From assembly GCF_020991375.1 (NCBI RefSeq), contig NZ_JAJLQZ010000021.1, forward strand, positions 23,768-87,767: a DNA stretch of 64,000 bases, read 5' to 3'. This document shows, in pieces, positions 8,228 to 16,368 of the stretch. Position 1 is the first letter of the stretch. Each line of letters begins with the position of its first letter. This DNA comes from Glycomyces amatae (GTDB lineage: Bacteria > Actinomycetota > Actinomycetes > Mycobacteriales > Micromonosporaceae). Under the pieces are notes generated by a model. The model worked only from the letters and a program-made list of their open reading frames with translations, ran no database searches and was not told the DNA's origin. The position numbers were made by a program, and so were the translations under genes.

Positions 8228-8815
8228 ATGTCGAGTCTCGTGATGTCCAGTGAAACCAAAGGTGCATCGGATTACGCCCTCCGCCAGGCGGGCCCGGAGG
8301 ACCTCGCGCAGGCCCGCTCGGTCATGCTCGACACCGTCTACCGCGACTTCGGCCACGGCTACCTCCCCCGGTGGCATTCGGACATCATCGACCTCGAGTC
8401 GTTCTACCTGGCGCCGGAGGACAACGCGCTGTTCGTGGCCGTCCGGGACGGCCGGGTGGTCGGCACGGCGGGCGTGCGCGGGCAGACCCCGTTCTCGCCG
8501 CCGCACCCGCTCGAGGTGGCCCGCGGCTTCGAGGAGGGCCGCACGGCGAGTCTGTACCGGGTCTACGTGCGTCCCGAGCACCGCCGGCGGGGCCTGGCGG
8601 GCGGGCTCGTGGACGCCTGCCTCGGGTTCATCGCCTCGCGCGAGCGCTACACGGGCGTCTACCTGCACACCGACGCGCGCACGCCGGGCGCGGTCGAGTT
8701 CTGGTCGCGGCGCGGGGAGGTCCTGTTCGACGAGCGCACCGCGGTCAACGACCTGCGCGAGGACGCGGGCGAGCCGTTCGAGACGGTGCACTTCAGGCTG
8801 CGCATCCCGCGCTGA
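8228..8815 (+). CDS. GNAT family N-acetyltransferase
   Basis: A protein of about 195 residues with the GNAT fold. The central acetyl-CoA motif is LYRVYVRPEHRRRGLAGGLV (R-x-x-G-x-A/G), preceded by ALFVAVRDGRVVGTAGVRG (the beta-hairpin strands) and followed by YTGVYLHTDARTPGAVEFW, the usual C-terminal strand-helix unit with an aromatic residue. It transfers an acetyl group from acetyl-CoA to an unknown amine. The start is uncertain between ATG 8228 and ATG 8243; neither has a strong ribosome site. The gene is divergent from the transporter locus across a short region with an inverted repeat, and convergent with pobA. Confidence 0.85.
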   Translation: MSSLVMSSETKGASDYALRQAGPEDLAQARSVMLDTVYRDFGHGYLPRWHSDIIDLESFYLAPEDNALFVAVRDGRVVGTAGVRGQTPFSPPHPLEVARGFEEGRTASLYRVYVRPEHRRRGLAGGLVDACLGFIASRERYTGVYLHTDARTPGAVEFWSRRGEVLFDERTAVNDLREDAGEPFETVHFRLRIPR

Positions 8816-8857
8816 GCGGGGCGGGGCCGCGCCGTCGCTCATCGGGGCGGCGGCGGC

Positions 8858-10036
8858 TCACGTGTCCTCGTACGGCAGCCCCACGTAGTTCTCGGCCAGC
8901 ACGGTCGCCTGCGCGCGCGAGCGCACGACCCCTTCGAGCCGGGCCCGCTGGAGCCGCCGGTCGAACCCGGCTTCGCCGTTCTCCTGAGGGCCGAAGGCGT
9001 GCAGGAGGCTCGTCATCCACGCCGAGAAGTGCTGGACCCGCCACACGCGCCGCAGGCACGCGGCCGAGTAGGCGTCGAGCCCGGCGTCGTCCCCGGACCG
9101 GTAGTGGTCCTCCAGGGCGCGGGCGAGGACCCGCACGTCGGCCACGGCGAGGTTGAGGCCCTTCGCGCCCGTCGGCGGCACGATGTGGGCCGCGTCCCCG
9201 GCCAGGAAGAGCCGCCCGAACCGCATGGGCTCCACCACGAACGAGCGCATCGCGGCCACGTCGACGGCACGGACGGGCCCGGTCCGGAGGGTGAAGCCGG
9301 GCACGGTCTCGTGGCGGGCCTTGAGCTCGGCCCAGATCGCCTCGTGGGTCCAGTCCTCGGGCCGCGTCTCGGGCGGGACCTGGAGGTAGAAGCGGCTCAC
9401 ACGGTCCGACCGCATCGAGTGCAGCGAGAAGCCGCGTTCGGAGGCGGCGTAGATCAGCTCGGCGGCGGAGGGGGCGACGTCGGCGAGGACGCCGAGCCAC
9501 GCGAACGGGTAGGTCTTCGCGAAGACCCGCAGGCGTTCCGGGGGGACGGAGGCGCGCGAGACGCCGTGGAAGCCGTCGCACCCGGCGATGAAGTCGCAGT
9601 CGAGGCGCTCGCCGCCGAAGGTGAGGTGCGGGGCGCCGTCGATGCCGTGGACGGCGACGTCGTCGGCCTCGAAGCGGATCTCCACGCCCGCGGCGAGGTT
9701 CGCCGCGATGAGGTCCTTGACGACCTCCTGCTGCCCGTAGACGGTGATCGCGCGGCCGGGCACGAGGTCTTCGAACGCGATCCGGTGGCCCGCGCCGCCG
9801 AAGCGCAGCTCGATGCCTTGGTGCACATGGCCTTCGGCGAGCATCCGCTCCCCCGCGCCCGCGGCGGCGAGGGTGTCGGCGGTGCCCTGCTCGAGGACGC
9901 CGGCGCGCACGCGCGACTCGCAGTGCGAGCGGCTGCGGCGCTCCAGGACGACCGCGTCGATGCCGCTGCGGCGCAGCAGGAGCGCGAGGAGGAGCCCGGC
10001 GGGCCCGGCCCCGATGATCCCGACGCGGGTCCTCAT
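8858..10036 (-). CDS. pobA: 4-hydroxybenzoate 3-monooxygenase (p-hydroxybenzoate hydroxylase)
   Basis: A 392-residue flavoprotein monooxygenase. It has the FAD dinucleotide fold at the N-terminus (VGIIGAGPAG, residues 5-14), VVLERRS with an acidic strand end, CESRVRAGVLEQGT, which is characteristic of PobA, the internal DG motif (DFIAGCDGFHGVSR), and the second FAD motif GRLFLAGDAAHIVPPTGAKG. The enzyme converts 4-hydroxybenzoate to protocatechuate with NAD(P)H and oxygen, feeding the beta-ketoadipate pathway; no pca genes are in the window. The start overlaps a preceding short frame by four bases, so the two are probably translated together. Length matches the family (about 390-395). Confidence 0.93.
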   Translation of the reverse strand: MRTRVGIIGAGPAGLLLALLLRRSGIDAVVLERRSRSHCESRVRAGVLEQGTADTLAAAGAGERMLAEGHVHQGIELRFGGAGHRIAFEDLVPGRAITVYGQQEVVKDLIAANLAAGVEIRFEADDVAVHGIDGAPHLTFGGERLDCDFIAGCDGFHGVSRASVPPERLRVFAKTYPFAWLGVLADVAPSAAELIYAASERGFSLHSMRSDRVSRFYLQVPPETRPEDWTHEAIWAELKARHETVPGFTLRTGPVRAVDVAAMRSFVVEPMRFGRLFLAGDAAHIVPPTGAKGLNLAVADVRVLARALEDHYRSGDDAGLDAYSAACLRRVWRVQHFSAWMTSLLHAFGPQENGEAGFDRRLQRARLEGVVRSRAQATVLAENYVGLPYEDT

Positions 10037-10224
10037 CGGTCCGCCTCCGCGGCCGGGCCGGCGCCCTGCCCGGCCGCCCGGATCTCCTTCCAGACCGCGC
10101 CGCGCGGCTTCGCGAACTCGGGGCCGGAGCGGATGCCGAGCCGGTCGCGGTCCCCGCCGCCGCAGGCGGTGACGGTGCCGACGGGGGTGGCCGCCGGTGC
10201 GGCGAGGGCGAGCGGGCGTCTCAT
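10033..10224 (-). pseudogene. Short lipoprotein-like frame upstream of pobA, probably a gene remnant
   Basis: A 63-residue frame with GGAGG before its ATG. The first 24 residues read like a lipoprotein signal (MRRPLALAAPAATPVGTVTACGGG), as in actinobacterial solute-binding proteins, although the hydrophobic stretch is interrupted by prolines. The remaining 40 residues have no transport-protein character, and the frame ends within the pobA start (four-base overlap). The likely reading is the front end of a deleted binding-protein gene fused to unrelated sequence, now serving as a translated leader for pobA. It could instead be a genuine tiny lipoprotein. A promoter-like pair lies upstream. Confidence 0.4.
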
Positions 10225-10289
10225 GGGTGCCTCCGGGGACGAGGTGAGGGCACCGGATGTTCGCGATGCGAATACTCGTTCACATATCG

Positions 10290-10318
10290 AAGTTAATGGA
10301 TACCCGACACGAGGTCAA
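10290..10318 (-). promoter_or_regulatory. Candidate promoter for the leader-pobA transcript
   Basis: On the minus strand TTGACC (10313-10318), 17-base spacer, TAACTT (10290-10295), about 65 bases before the short lipoprotein-like frame. The surrounding 60 bases are the most AT-rich between 8.2 and 12.8 kb. Confidence 0.4.
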
Positions 10319-10338
10319 GACCGGACCGCCCTCGGCAC

Positions 10339-10410
10339 GGCCCCGGCCCCGGCCCCGGCCCCGGCCCCGGCCCCGGCCCCGGCCCCGGCCCCGGCCCCGG
10401 CCCCGGCCCC
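10339..10410. repeat. Hexanucleotide tandem repeat (GGCCCC)12
   Basis: Twelve uninterrupted copies of GGCCCC on the plus strand (GGGGCC on the minus strand), 72 bases, in the gene-poor stretch 10225-10591. The G-rich strand has four or more G-tracts and could fold as a G-quadruplex. Copy number is prone to slippage, so the count may vary between isolates or assemblies. Apart from this array and the promoter-like pair at 10290-10318, I see no gene in 10225-10591. Confidence 0.97.
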
Positions 10411-10591
10411 GAATTGTCACACCGCCGCGGCATTGTTGCATCGGGGGGCCTTGCGGCGCAACACACCCGACCTCGGGGGACGGCGCCGCCCCGGATTGTC
10501 GGACCCGCCTGTCACCCTTGTGCCGGGGGCTTCGCGAACCGCCCCCGGCGGCATCGCCCCTGCCCGAGGACCGGTCCCGAGACGACCCTCC

Positions 10592-10942
10592 TCAGTCGGC
10601 CGCGGAGCCGATCCGGACCCTGTTGCCGTCCGGGTCGATCAGCTCGACCTCCCTGGTCCCCCACTCGGTCTGCTCGGCCTCGCCGCCGAACCGGGCCGCG
10701 ATCGCGTCCACATCGCGCAGCCGCAGGTACACCACCCCGTCCGGCTTCGCGTCCTCTTCGTGCTCGGACAGGAACAGCCGCACCGGCCCCCGCGCGACCG
10801 ACGCGAACGCCGGGAAGCCCGGTTCGAACCGGTGCACCCACTCCTCGGTGAACCCCAGCCGCGCGTACCAGGCCGCGGCGGTCTCGGCGTCGGCGACGCG
10901 GAGGATCGGAATCGCCTGCTCGGCGGTGTCTTCAGTGCTCAT
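10592..10942 (-). CDS. Glyoxalase/bleomycin-resistance-like VOC protein
   Basis: A 116-residue single VOC-domain protein. It opens with AIPILRVADAETAAAWYARLGFTEEW, continues with RGPVRLFLSEHEEDAKPDGVVYLRL, and closes with TREVELIDPDGNRVRI. This order and spacing match small bleomycin-resistance-type VOC proteins, which act as dimers and either bind a drug or chelate a metal for lyase or isomerase chemistry. No resistance substrate can be assigned from sequence. The gene is monocistronic and lies downstream of the glpQ-like gene on the same strand, separated from it by a hairpin. Confidence 0.85.
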   Translation of the reverse strand: MSTEDTAEQAIPILRVADAETAAAWYARLGFTEEWVHRFEPGFPAFASVARGPVRLFLSEHEEDAKPDGVVYLRLRDVDAIAARFGGEAEQTEWGTREVELIDPDGNRVRIGSAAD

Positions 10943-10985
10943 CCGGCCATCGTGCCAGCCCGCACCGACAATCCCGGGGAACGGC

Positions 10986-11017
10986 GAGGGGCCGCCCCGG
11001 CGGCAGGGCGGCCCCTC
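10986..11017 (-). terminator. Hairpin terminator after the glycerophosphodiesterase gene
   Basis: Eleven-bp perfect stem GAGGGGCCGCC with a ten-base loop, 22 bases beyond the stop. Confidence 0.7.
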
Positions 11018-11039
11018 TCCGGTGTTGCGAATCCCGGGT

Positions 11040-12101
11040 CTAGCCCCGGTGCCGGCGGTCGTCGCGCGCGGCGACCGCCAGTTCCGGGAAGTCGCTGAAG
11101 ACCGCGTCGACGCCGAGGTCGTAGAAGAGCGCGAACTCGGCCTCGATGTCGCCCCACGCGGCCGGGTCGTCGCCGTCGCGGAGGTTCGCGGGCAGGAACG
11201 CGTTCTCGGCGCGGAAGGTCCAGACGTGCACGTCCAGGCCGCGGTCGTGCGCGCGCTCCACCACGTCGGTCGGCTCCGAGACCGAGCCGTCGGCGCCGCG
11301 CGGGAAGATGCGGTTCTTGTTGAGGCTCACCGTGTCCAGGGTGCGCGCGTACTCGTCGAGCTCGGCGTCGGAGATGCGGCCCTGGCCGTCGATGTTGAGG
11401 CCGATCCGGTTGTCCACGCGCTCGGCGATGTCGAGCAGGCTCTGGTACTCGAAGGACTGGACCCACACCGGCGACCGCTTGCGGTCGAGCCCGCGCTCCT
11501 CGAGGAGGTCGGCGAGCGCGTCCTCGATGCTCATGCCCTGCTCCTCGTAGTAGGAGGGGTGCTTCATCTCGGGGTAGGTGACGACCTTCCCGCGGAGGGT
11601 GTCCACGTAGTCGAGGACCTCGTCGTAGGTGACGAGCTCGAACTCGCCGTCGTGGGCGGCGCTCTGCGGCCGCAGGTCGGGCAGGCGCTCCTCGGCCCGG
11701 AGGGTCTTGAGCTCGGCGAGGGTGAAGTCGTCGGCGAAGAACCCGGTGACGGGGCTGCCGTCGACGAGCTTGGTGGTCTCGCGGTCGGCGAACTCCGGGT
11801 GCTCGGCGATGTCGGTGGTCCCGTCGAGCATCGGCTCGTGGCGGGCGAGCAGCTCGCCGTCCGCGGTGAGCACGAGGTCGGGCTCGATCACGTCCGCGCC
11901 GAGTTCGACCGCGAGCGCGTAGGCCTCGAGCGTGTGCTCGGGCAGGTGGCCGCTGGCGCCGCGGTGGGCGATGACGATCGGCTCGTCGTGGTGGTGGCCG
12001 TGGTGGGGCCTCGCGGCGGCCGGGGCGGCGGCGAGGCCGATGAGGGTTCCGGCGGCGGCCAGCACGGCCGCGCCGCGCAGGAGCAGGCGCTTGCGGGACA
12101 T
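11040..12101 (-). CDS. glpQ: Secreted glycerophosphodiester phosphodiesterase
   Basis: A 353-residue exported enzyme: a basic N-terminus and alanine-rich signal peptide to about residue 31 (APAAARP), then the GDPD TIM barrel. Active-site residues are visible: His46-Arg47 in IAHRGASGHLPEHT, Glu73 and Asp75 in IEPDLVLTADGELL, and His88 in LLARHEP. Later strands carry the LVTYDEVLDYV, YPEMKHPSYY and VWVQSFEYQSL blocks seen in GlpQ. It hydrolyses glycerophosphodiesters to glycerol-3-phosphate and an alcohol outside the cell, a phosphate- and carbon-scavenging reaction. The 353-residue length and the insertion of a long EMKHP loop fit the periplasmic GlpQ group rather than the short cytoplasmic UgpQ group. 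Confidence 0.92.
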   Translation of the reverse strand: MSRKRLLLRGAAVLAAAGTLIGLAAAPAAARPHHGHHHDEPIVIAHRGASGHLPEHTLEAYALAVELGADVIEPDLVLTADGELLARHEPMLDGTTDIAEHPEFADRETTKLVDGSPVTGFFADDFTLAELKTLRAEERLPDLRPQSAAHDGEFELVTYDEVLDYVDTLRGKVVTYPEMKHPSYYEEQGMSIEDALADLLEERGLDRKRSPVWVQSFEYQSLLDIAERVDNRIGLNIDGQGRISDAELDEYARTLDTVSLNKNRIFPRGADGSVSEPTDVVERAHDRGLDVHVWTFRAENAFLPANLRDGDDPAAWGDIEAEFALFYDLGVDAVFSDFPELAVAARDDRRHRG

Positions 12102-12265
12102 GGAAGTCCTCTTCCTGTCGGTGAGCGGGGACCTTCAGCGAACCGCGCGCCGCCGTACCGCGGCCTGCCCGCGGCTGAACGGTACTTGAAGAGTGGTTGA
12201 AAACGGGTGATTCGACCCCGGCGGGTCGGGGCGGTCGACGCGGCCGCGGCGGGCCCGGCGCCCCT

Positions 12266-12829
12266 TCAGCCGCGGAGGGCCGCCCCGTCGAGGAACAGCG
12301 CGATGACCGCGGCGGCGGCCCGCTCGGGGCCGAGCCCGTCCCGCGCCGCGAGCCTCACGGCCTGCGTCAGCAGGCCGGTGAAGAGCGCGAACAGGGTCTC
12401 GACGGGCAGGTCGTCGCGCAGGACCCCTTCGGCGACGCCGCGTTCGAGCAGCGCCCGGACGGGGTCGCCGAGGCGGCGGTGGAGGTCGGGCCCCTTCTCG
12501 GGCTGGTCCTCGACGGCCGCGAGGAAGCCGTACCGGGAGCCGGCGGCCATGAAGCCCCGGCACAGCCGCGACAGGCCTTCGCGCACGTCCACATTGTCGA
12601 TGTCGGCGTCGGCGATGCGGCGCTCGACCTCCTCGGACGCCGCGTGGACCAGGCCGCGCAGGAGCGCGGCCCGGTTCGGGAAGTAGCGGTAGAGGGTGGC
12701 GCGGCCGACGCCGGCGGCGGCGGCGACCTCGGCCATGCCCGCGGTCCCGCCGCGCTCGGTGAACACCTGCGCGGCCGCGTCGAGCAGGCGCTCCGCGGTC
12801 GGATCGTGCGGTTCGGGACGTCGGGTCAT
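12266..12829 (-). CDS. TetR family transcriptional regulator
   Basis: A 187-residue repressor. The N-terminal helix-turn-helix is clear (AERLLDAAAQVFTERGGTAG, then MAEVAAAAGVGRATLYRYFPNRAALL). The C-terminal domain begins near residue 75 and is rich in hydrophobic helices that would form the ligand pocket and dimer face. It is divergent from an aldo/keto reductase gene across 98 bases that contain an inverted repeat, the usual arrangement in which a TetR protein controls both its own gene and its neighbour. The inducer is unknown. Confidence 0.9.
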   Translation of the reverse strand: MTRRPEPHDPTAERLLDAAAQVFTERGGTAGMAEVAAAAGVGRATLYRYFPNRAALLRGLVHAASEEVERRIADADIDNVDVREGLSRLCRGFMAAGSRYGFLAAVEDQPEKGPDLHRRLGDPVRALLERGVAEGVLRDDLPVETLFALFTGLLTQAVRLAARDGLGPERAAAAVIALFLDGAALRG

Positions 12830-12866
12830 GGCAGGAGCCTACGGGAGAGACATGCATGTATCATTA

Positions 12867-12884
12867 TGAGACATAACTATCTCA
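12867..12884. promoter_or_regulatory. Candidate TetR operator between tetR and the aldo/keto reductase gene
   Basis: TGAGA and TCTCA arms around an eight-base AT-rich spacer, inside the only AT-rich stretch of the 98-base divergent region. A near palindrome ATGCAT lies 13 bases away. Position and symmetry fit a TetR dimer site. Confidence 0.5.
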
Positions 12885-12927
12885 CAAGGCGGCGAGGCCG
12901 CCTTCCACCACTGCGACGGGAGTCGCC

Positions 12928-13902
12928 ATGCGCACCCGAAGACTCGGCACCACCGACCGTGAGATCACCCCTATCGGACTGGGCTGCATGCAGTTCAGCA
13001 ATATCGGCGCCGGAGGGCGCTTCTACGGCGCCACCAGCCGGGACACCGCCACCGCGATCGTCAGGACCGCCCTCGACGGCGGCGTCGACTGGTTCGACAC
13101 CGCCGAGATGTACGGCGGCGGCCACTCCGAGCGGACCCTGGCCACCGCCCTGCGCGACCTCGACGTGCGCCCCGGCGACGTCGCCGTCGCCACCAAGTGG
13201 ACCCCGGCCCTGCGCACCGCCCGCAGCATCGGCGCGACGATCGGCGACCGCCTGGACGCCCTCCAGGGCTTCCCGGTCGACCTGCACCAGATCCACATGC
13301 CCTTCGGGGCCCTGTCCTCCCTCGCTTCGCAGGTCAAGGCCATGGCTCGGCTCCAGCGGCGCGGCCGGATCGGCGCCGTGGGCGTCTCGAACTTCAGCGC
13401 CGCCCAGATGGAGCGGGCCGCCGCCGTCCTCGCCGCCGAAGGACTGTCCCTGGCCTCCAACCAGATCCAGTTGAACCTGCTGCACCGCGACGCGGAGTCC
13501 AGCGGGGTCGTCGCGACCGCGCGCCGGCTCGGGGTCACCCTCATCGCCTCCTCGCCCCTGCGGTCGGGACTCCTCACCGGCAGGTTCCACGACGAGCCCG
13601 AGCGGCTCGAGCGCGTCCGGTTCATCCGCCGCGCGCTCGGCCGGTTCAACCGGCGCACGCTCGACCGCACCCGGCCGCTCATCGAGGAGCTCAAGCGGAT
13701 CGCCGCGGCGCACGGCGCGTCGCCGAGCCAGGTGGCGCTGGCGTGGGTGGTGACCTTCTACGGCGACACGGTGGTCGCCATCCCCGGCGCGTCGCGCCCG
13801 GAGCAGGCCGCCGAGGCCGCGGCGAGCGGCGACCTGGTGCTCGGCGGCCGCGAGCTCGACCGCCTCGACGAGGCCTCGCGAGGCCTCTCCCACGCCCGGT
13901 GA
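12928..13902 (+). CDS. Aldo/keto reductase
   Basis: A 324-residue (alpha/beta)8 NADPH-dependent oxidoreductase. Catalytic tetrad residues can be placed: Asp57 and Tyr62 (WFDTAEMYGGGHSE), Lys90 (VATKW) and His in LHQIHMPFG. The C-terminal NADPH-binding part is IPGASRPEQAAEA. It reduces a carbonyl of unknown identity. The C-terminal half also carries the QIQLNLLHRD and IASSPLRSGLLTGRF blocks seen in the YajO/Tas-like group of aldo/keto reductases. Its divergent TetR partner suggests that expression responds to a small toxic or signalling compound. Confidence 0.92.
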   Translation: MRTRRLGTTDREITPIGLGCMQFSNIGAGGRFYGATSRDTATAIVRTALDGGVDWFDTAEMYGGGHSERTLATALRDLDVRPGDVAVATKWTPALRTARSIGATIGDRLDALQGFPVDLHQIHMPFGALSSLASQVKAMARLQRRGRIGAVGVSNFSAAQMERAAAVLAAEGLSLASNQIQLNLLHRDAESSGVVATARRLGVTLIASSPLRSGLLTGRFHDEPERLERVRFIRRALGRFNRRTLDRTRPLIEELKRIAAAHGASPSQVALAWVVTFYGDTVVAIPGASRPEQAAEAAASGDLVLGGRELDRLDEASRGLSHAR

Positions 13903-14076
13903 CGGGGCCTGTGCGGCGCCCGGGAGACCGGTGCGCACCGGCCGCCGAAGCGGGAGGCCGTCGCCCCGGCGGTGGCGGCCACCCCGGCATGCACCACCGC
14001 GACCATCCGTCCGGTCACCGGGGCGGCGGCCTCCGGCCGGCGGGGAGGCCCTGGCCGATACCGCTCCAGTAGATCT

Positions 14077-14090
14077 GGAACCGGTTTCTA
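14077..14090 (-). promoter_or_regulatory. Orphan LacI-type operator, copy 2
   Basis: On the minus strand TAGAAACCGGTTCC; the core GAAACCGGTTCC is a near-perfect palindrome of the kind bound by LacI/GalR regulators of sugar uptake operons. It lies 80 bases from a second copy with one mismatch. No gene starts after it on the minus strand. Confidence 0.45.
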
Positions 14091-14156
14091 CGAAGAAGCG
14101 TCTATACGGGAATCTTCGCAGCCAGAACCGTGCCACACGGCCGTAGAGAGCGATAG

Positions 14157-14203
14157 GAACCGCTTTCTATAAGCATCTTGGCGCACTCGGGCCCGGACGT
14201 CAA
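14157..14203 (-). promoter_or_regulatory. Orphan LacI-type operator, copy 1, with a promoter-like pair
   Basis: Reading the minus strand: TTGACG (14198-14203), 18-base spacer, AAGATG (14174-14179), then TAGAAAGCGGTTCC (14157-14170) where transcription would begin. This is the layout of a repressed sugar-operon promoter. The 497-base stretch 13903-14399 otherwise holds only two terminators and no credible gene. Confidence 0.42.
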
Positions 14204-14296
14204 GCATCGAACCTCGCGAATATCAGTGGCGGGGTCGCGACCGCCTGCGAGGCAACGTGAACCGCTCGGGGGCAGGGGCGCCCGGCCGCGGTCGCC

Positions 14297-14347
14297 GACC
14301 GCCGGGTCCCGCCGCGGCGCGGCGCCGGTCGGCGGGACCCGGCGGTC
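14297..14347. terminator. Strong bidirectional hairpin, first of two
   Basis: Perfect 18-bp stem beginning GACCGCCGGGTCCCGCCG with a 15-base loop. It lies 50 bases from the ABC-transporter stop and next to a second hairpin. Confidence 0.75.
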
Positions 14348-14359
14348 TTCGCGCATCGC

Positions 14360-14396
14360 AGCGGGTCGCGGGCGCCGGCAGCGCCCGCGACCCGCT
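14360..14396 (-). terminator. Terminator of the ABC half-transporter gene
   Basis: Perfect 16-bp stem AGCGGGTCGCGGGCGC with a five-base loop, three bases after the stop codon at 14400. Confidence 0.8.
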
Positions 14397-14399
14397 TCC

Positions 14400-16184
14400 C
14401 TATGCGGCGGTGAGGAGCTGCGAGGCCGCGAGGTCCCGGTACAGCTCGTCGGTGGCGACCAGCTCGGCGTGCGTGCCGACCGCCCGCACCACTCCGGTGT
14501 CGAAGACGACGATCTGGTCGGCACTGGTCACCGTCGACAGCCGGTGGGCGACCACCAGCACGTTCGTGCGCTCGGCGGCGTCGAGCATGACCTGCTTGAG
14601 CGCGGCCTCGTTCGCGGCGTCCAGCTGCGAGGTGGCCTCGTCGAGCAGCAGCAGCCGCGGCTTGCGCAGCAGCGCCCGCGCGATGGCGACCCGCTGGCGC
14701 TCGCCGCCCGAGAGGGTCGTGCCCCGGTACCCGATCCGCGAGTCGAGCCCCTCGGGCAGCTTGCCGACCAGCTCGGTCAGCCGCGCGGTCGCCACGACCT
14801 CGTCGAGGTCGGCGTCGCTCGCGTCGGGAGCGGCCATCACGAGGTTCTCGCGGAGCGTCCCGTCGAGGACCGGCGCGTCCTGCTCGACGTAGCCGATGAG
14901 GCCGCGCAGCTCCTCCAGCGGCCAGTCCCGGACGTCGACGCCGTCGACCAGCACCGAACCGGTGGTGACCGGGTAGAACCGCTCGATGAGCGAGAACACC
15001 GTGGTCTTCCCGGCGCCCGAGGGGCCGACCAGGGCGGTCAGGCCGCGGCCGCTGGAGGCGAAGGTGACGCCGTGGTGGACGAGCGGCAGGTCCTCGGCGT
15101 ACCGGAAGGTCACGTCCTCGAACACGACCTGCGCCGGGCCGCCGCGGGTGGTCTCGCCCGCGGCGTCCGGGGCTTCCTGCGGCTCCTCGGAGTCGAGGTT
15201 CGCGACCTCCTCGACGCGGTGGATCGCGGCCAGGCCGGTCTGGAGCTGCGAGAGCGAGGCGACCAGGCCGCCGATCGGGCCCATCATGTAGAACAGCAGC
15301 AGCAGGAACCCGATGAGGGTGCCGACGTCCATCGCCCCGGAGGCGACCCGGGCGCCGCCGACGCCCAGGACCATCAGGAACGCGATGTTGACCGGCATGA
15401 ACGCGGCCACGCCCGCGAGCGCCTCCCAGAAGGAGGCCTTGACGCCCTTGTCGCGGGCGATCGTGGCGGCCGACTCGAGGCGGGCGATCTCGTGGTTCTC
15501 GGCCCCGGAGGCCTTGACCGTGCGGAAGGCGCTGAAGATGCGCTCCAGCAGGGAGCCCATGTCGCCCAGGGACTTCTGGGAGTCGAGGGTGGCGTTCTGG
15601 ATGCGCGGCATGATGAACACCATCGTCACCGCGACCAGAACGACCATGGCCATGGTGGTGCCGAACAGGGCGATGTCGAGCCAGGCCATGAGGGCGACGC
15701 CGCCGAGGAGCATGAACGCGTCGGTGACGCCGCCGATGACGGTGGTGCTGGCGACGGTGCGCAGGAGGTTGGTGTCGGAGCTGAGCCGGGAGACGAGGTC
15801 GCCCGGCTTGAGGCGGTCGACCTCGGCGACCTGGAGCCGCACGAGCCGGCCGATGAGCTGCTTGCGCACGGTCAGGACGACGTCCTGCCCGGCGATCTGC
15901 ATGAAGTAGGGGCCCAGGGCGCTGAGGGCGCCGCCGACGATGACGACGGCCCCGAGGTAGAGCAGCGGCCGGGTGAGGGACCCGTCCGCGGCGAGGGTGT
16001 CGATGACGTCCATCGCGATGAGCGGCTGGACGAGGCCGACGAGTCCGCCGGCGAAGGAGAGGACGCCGCCGATGACGAGCAGGCGCAGGTGTTGACGGGC
16101 GTAGGCCCACAATCGGCGCACGGGCGCCTTCGCGGGCGGATCGGGTGCGACGGCGCCGGGCGGCGCCGCGGTGGTGTCGGTCAT
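14400..16184 (-). CDS. ABC transporter half-molecule: fused membrane and ATPase domains (exporter type)
   Basis: A 594-residue type-IV exporter half-transporter. Six membrane helices span about residues 35-320 (LLVIGGVLSFAGGLVGLVQP to LLFYMMGPIGGLVASL). The ATPase domain starts near residue 355: Walker A GPSGAGKTT, Q-loop VEQDAPVLDGTLREN, signature LSGGERQ, Walker B LLLLDEATS and H-loop VAHRL are all intact. As a homodimer it would pump a lipid, peptide or drug outward. The gene stands alone between terminators, so no substrate clue comes from neighbours. A gene-free region with orphan operators lies downstream. Confidence 0.93.
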   Translation of the reverse strand: MTDTTAAPPGAVAPDPPAKAPVRRLWAYARQHLRLLVIGGVLSFAGGLVGLVQPLIAMDVIDTLAADGSLTRPLLYLGAVVIVGGALSALGPYFMQIAGQDVVLTVRKQLIGRLVRLQVAEVDRLKPGDLVSRLSSDTNLLRTVASTTVIGGVTDAFMLLGGVALMAWLDIALFGTTMAMVVLVAVTMVFIMPRIQNATLDSQKSLGDMGSLLERIFSAFRTVKASGAENHEIARLESAATIARDKGVKASFWEALAGVAAFMPVNIAFLMVLGVGGARVASGAMDVGTLIGFLLLLFYMMGPIGGLVASLSQLQTGLAAIHRVEEVANLDSEEPQEAPDAAGETTRGGPAQVVFEDVTFRYAEDLPLVHHGVTFASSGRGLTALVGPSGAGKTTVFSLIERFYPVTTGSVLVDGVDVRDWPLEELRGLIGYVEQDAPVLDGTLRENLVMAAPDASDADLDEVVATARLTELVGKLPEGLDSRIGYRGTTLSGGERQRVAIARALLRKPRLLLLDEATSQLDAANEAALKQVMLDAAERTNVLVVAHRLSTVTSADQIVVFDTGVVRAVGTHAELVATDELYRDLAASQLLTAA

Positions 16185-16300
16185 GCTGTTTCCTCCGCTG
16201 GGTGCTGCGGTCCTTCTCGACGCTACCCGGGGCCGCCGACGGCGGCCTCGGCCGGAAGTCGAGTATTCGTATACGACGGAAGTCGTACGTCTTCGGTGCG

Positions 16301-16345
16301 GGAGCCGGGGCGGGGCGCCGGCGGCCCCGGAGGGGTCCCGGCTCC
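16301..16345 (-). terminator. Hairpin terminator after the CASTOR/POLLUX-like gene
   Basis: Nine-bp outer stem GGAGCCGGG with CCCGGCTCC enclosing a smaller GGGGC/GCCCC stem, 24 bases beyond the stop. Confidence 0.55.
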
Positions 16346-16368
16346 GGTGCGGGGGCCCGGTGGCGCCC

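Noticed and set aside
10339..10410. The hexanucleotide array considered as a CRISPR or iteron array
   Set aside because: There are no spacers and no cas or replication genes; it is a simple tandem repeat.
12197..13474. Plus-strand frames spanning the TetR and aldo/keto reductase genes
   Set aside because: They are antisense or shifted shadows; both real genes have complete family motifs.
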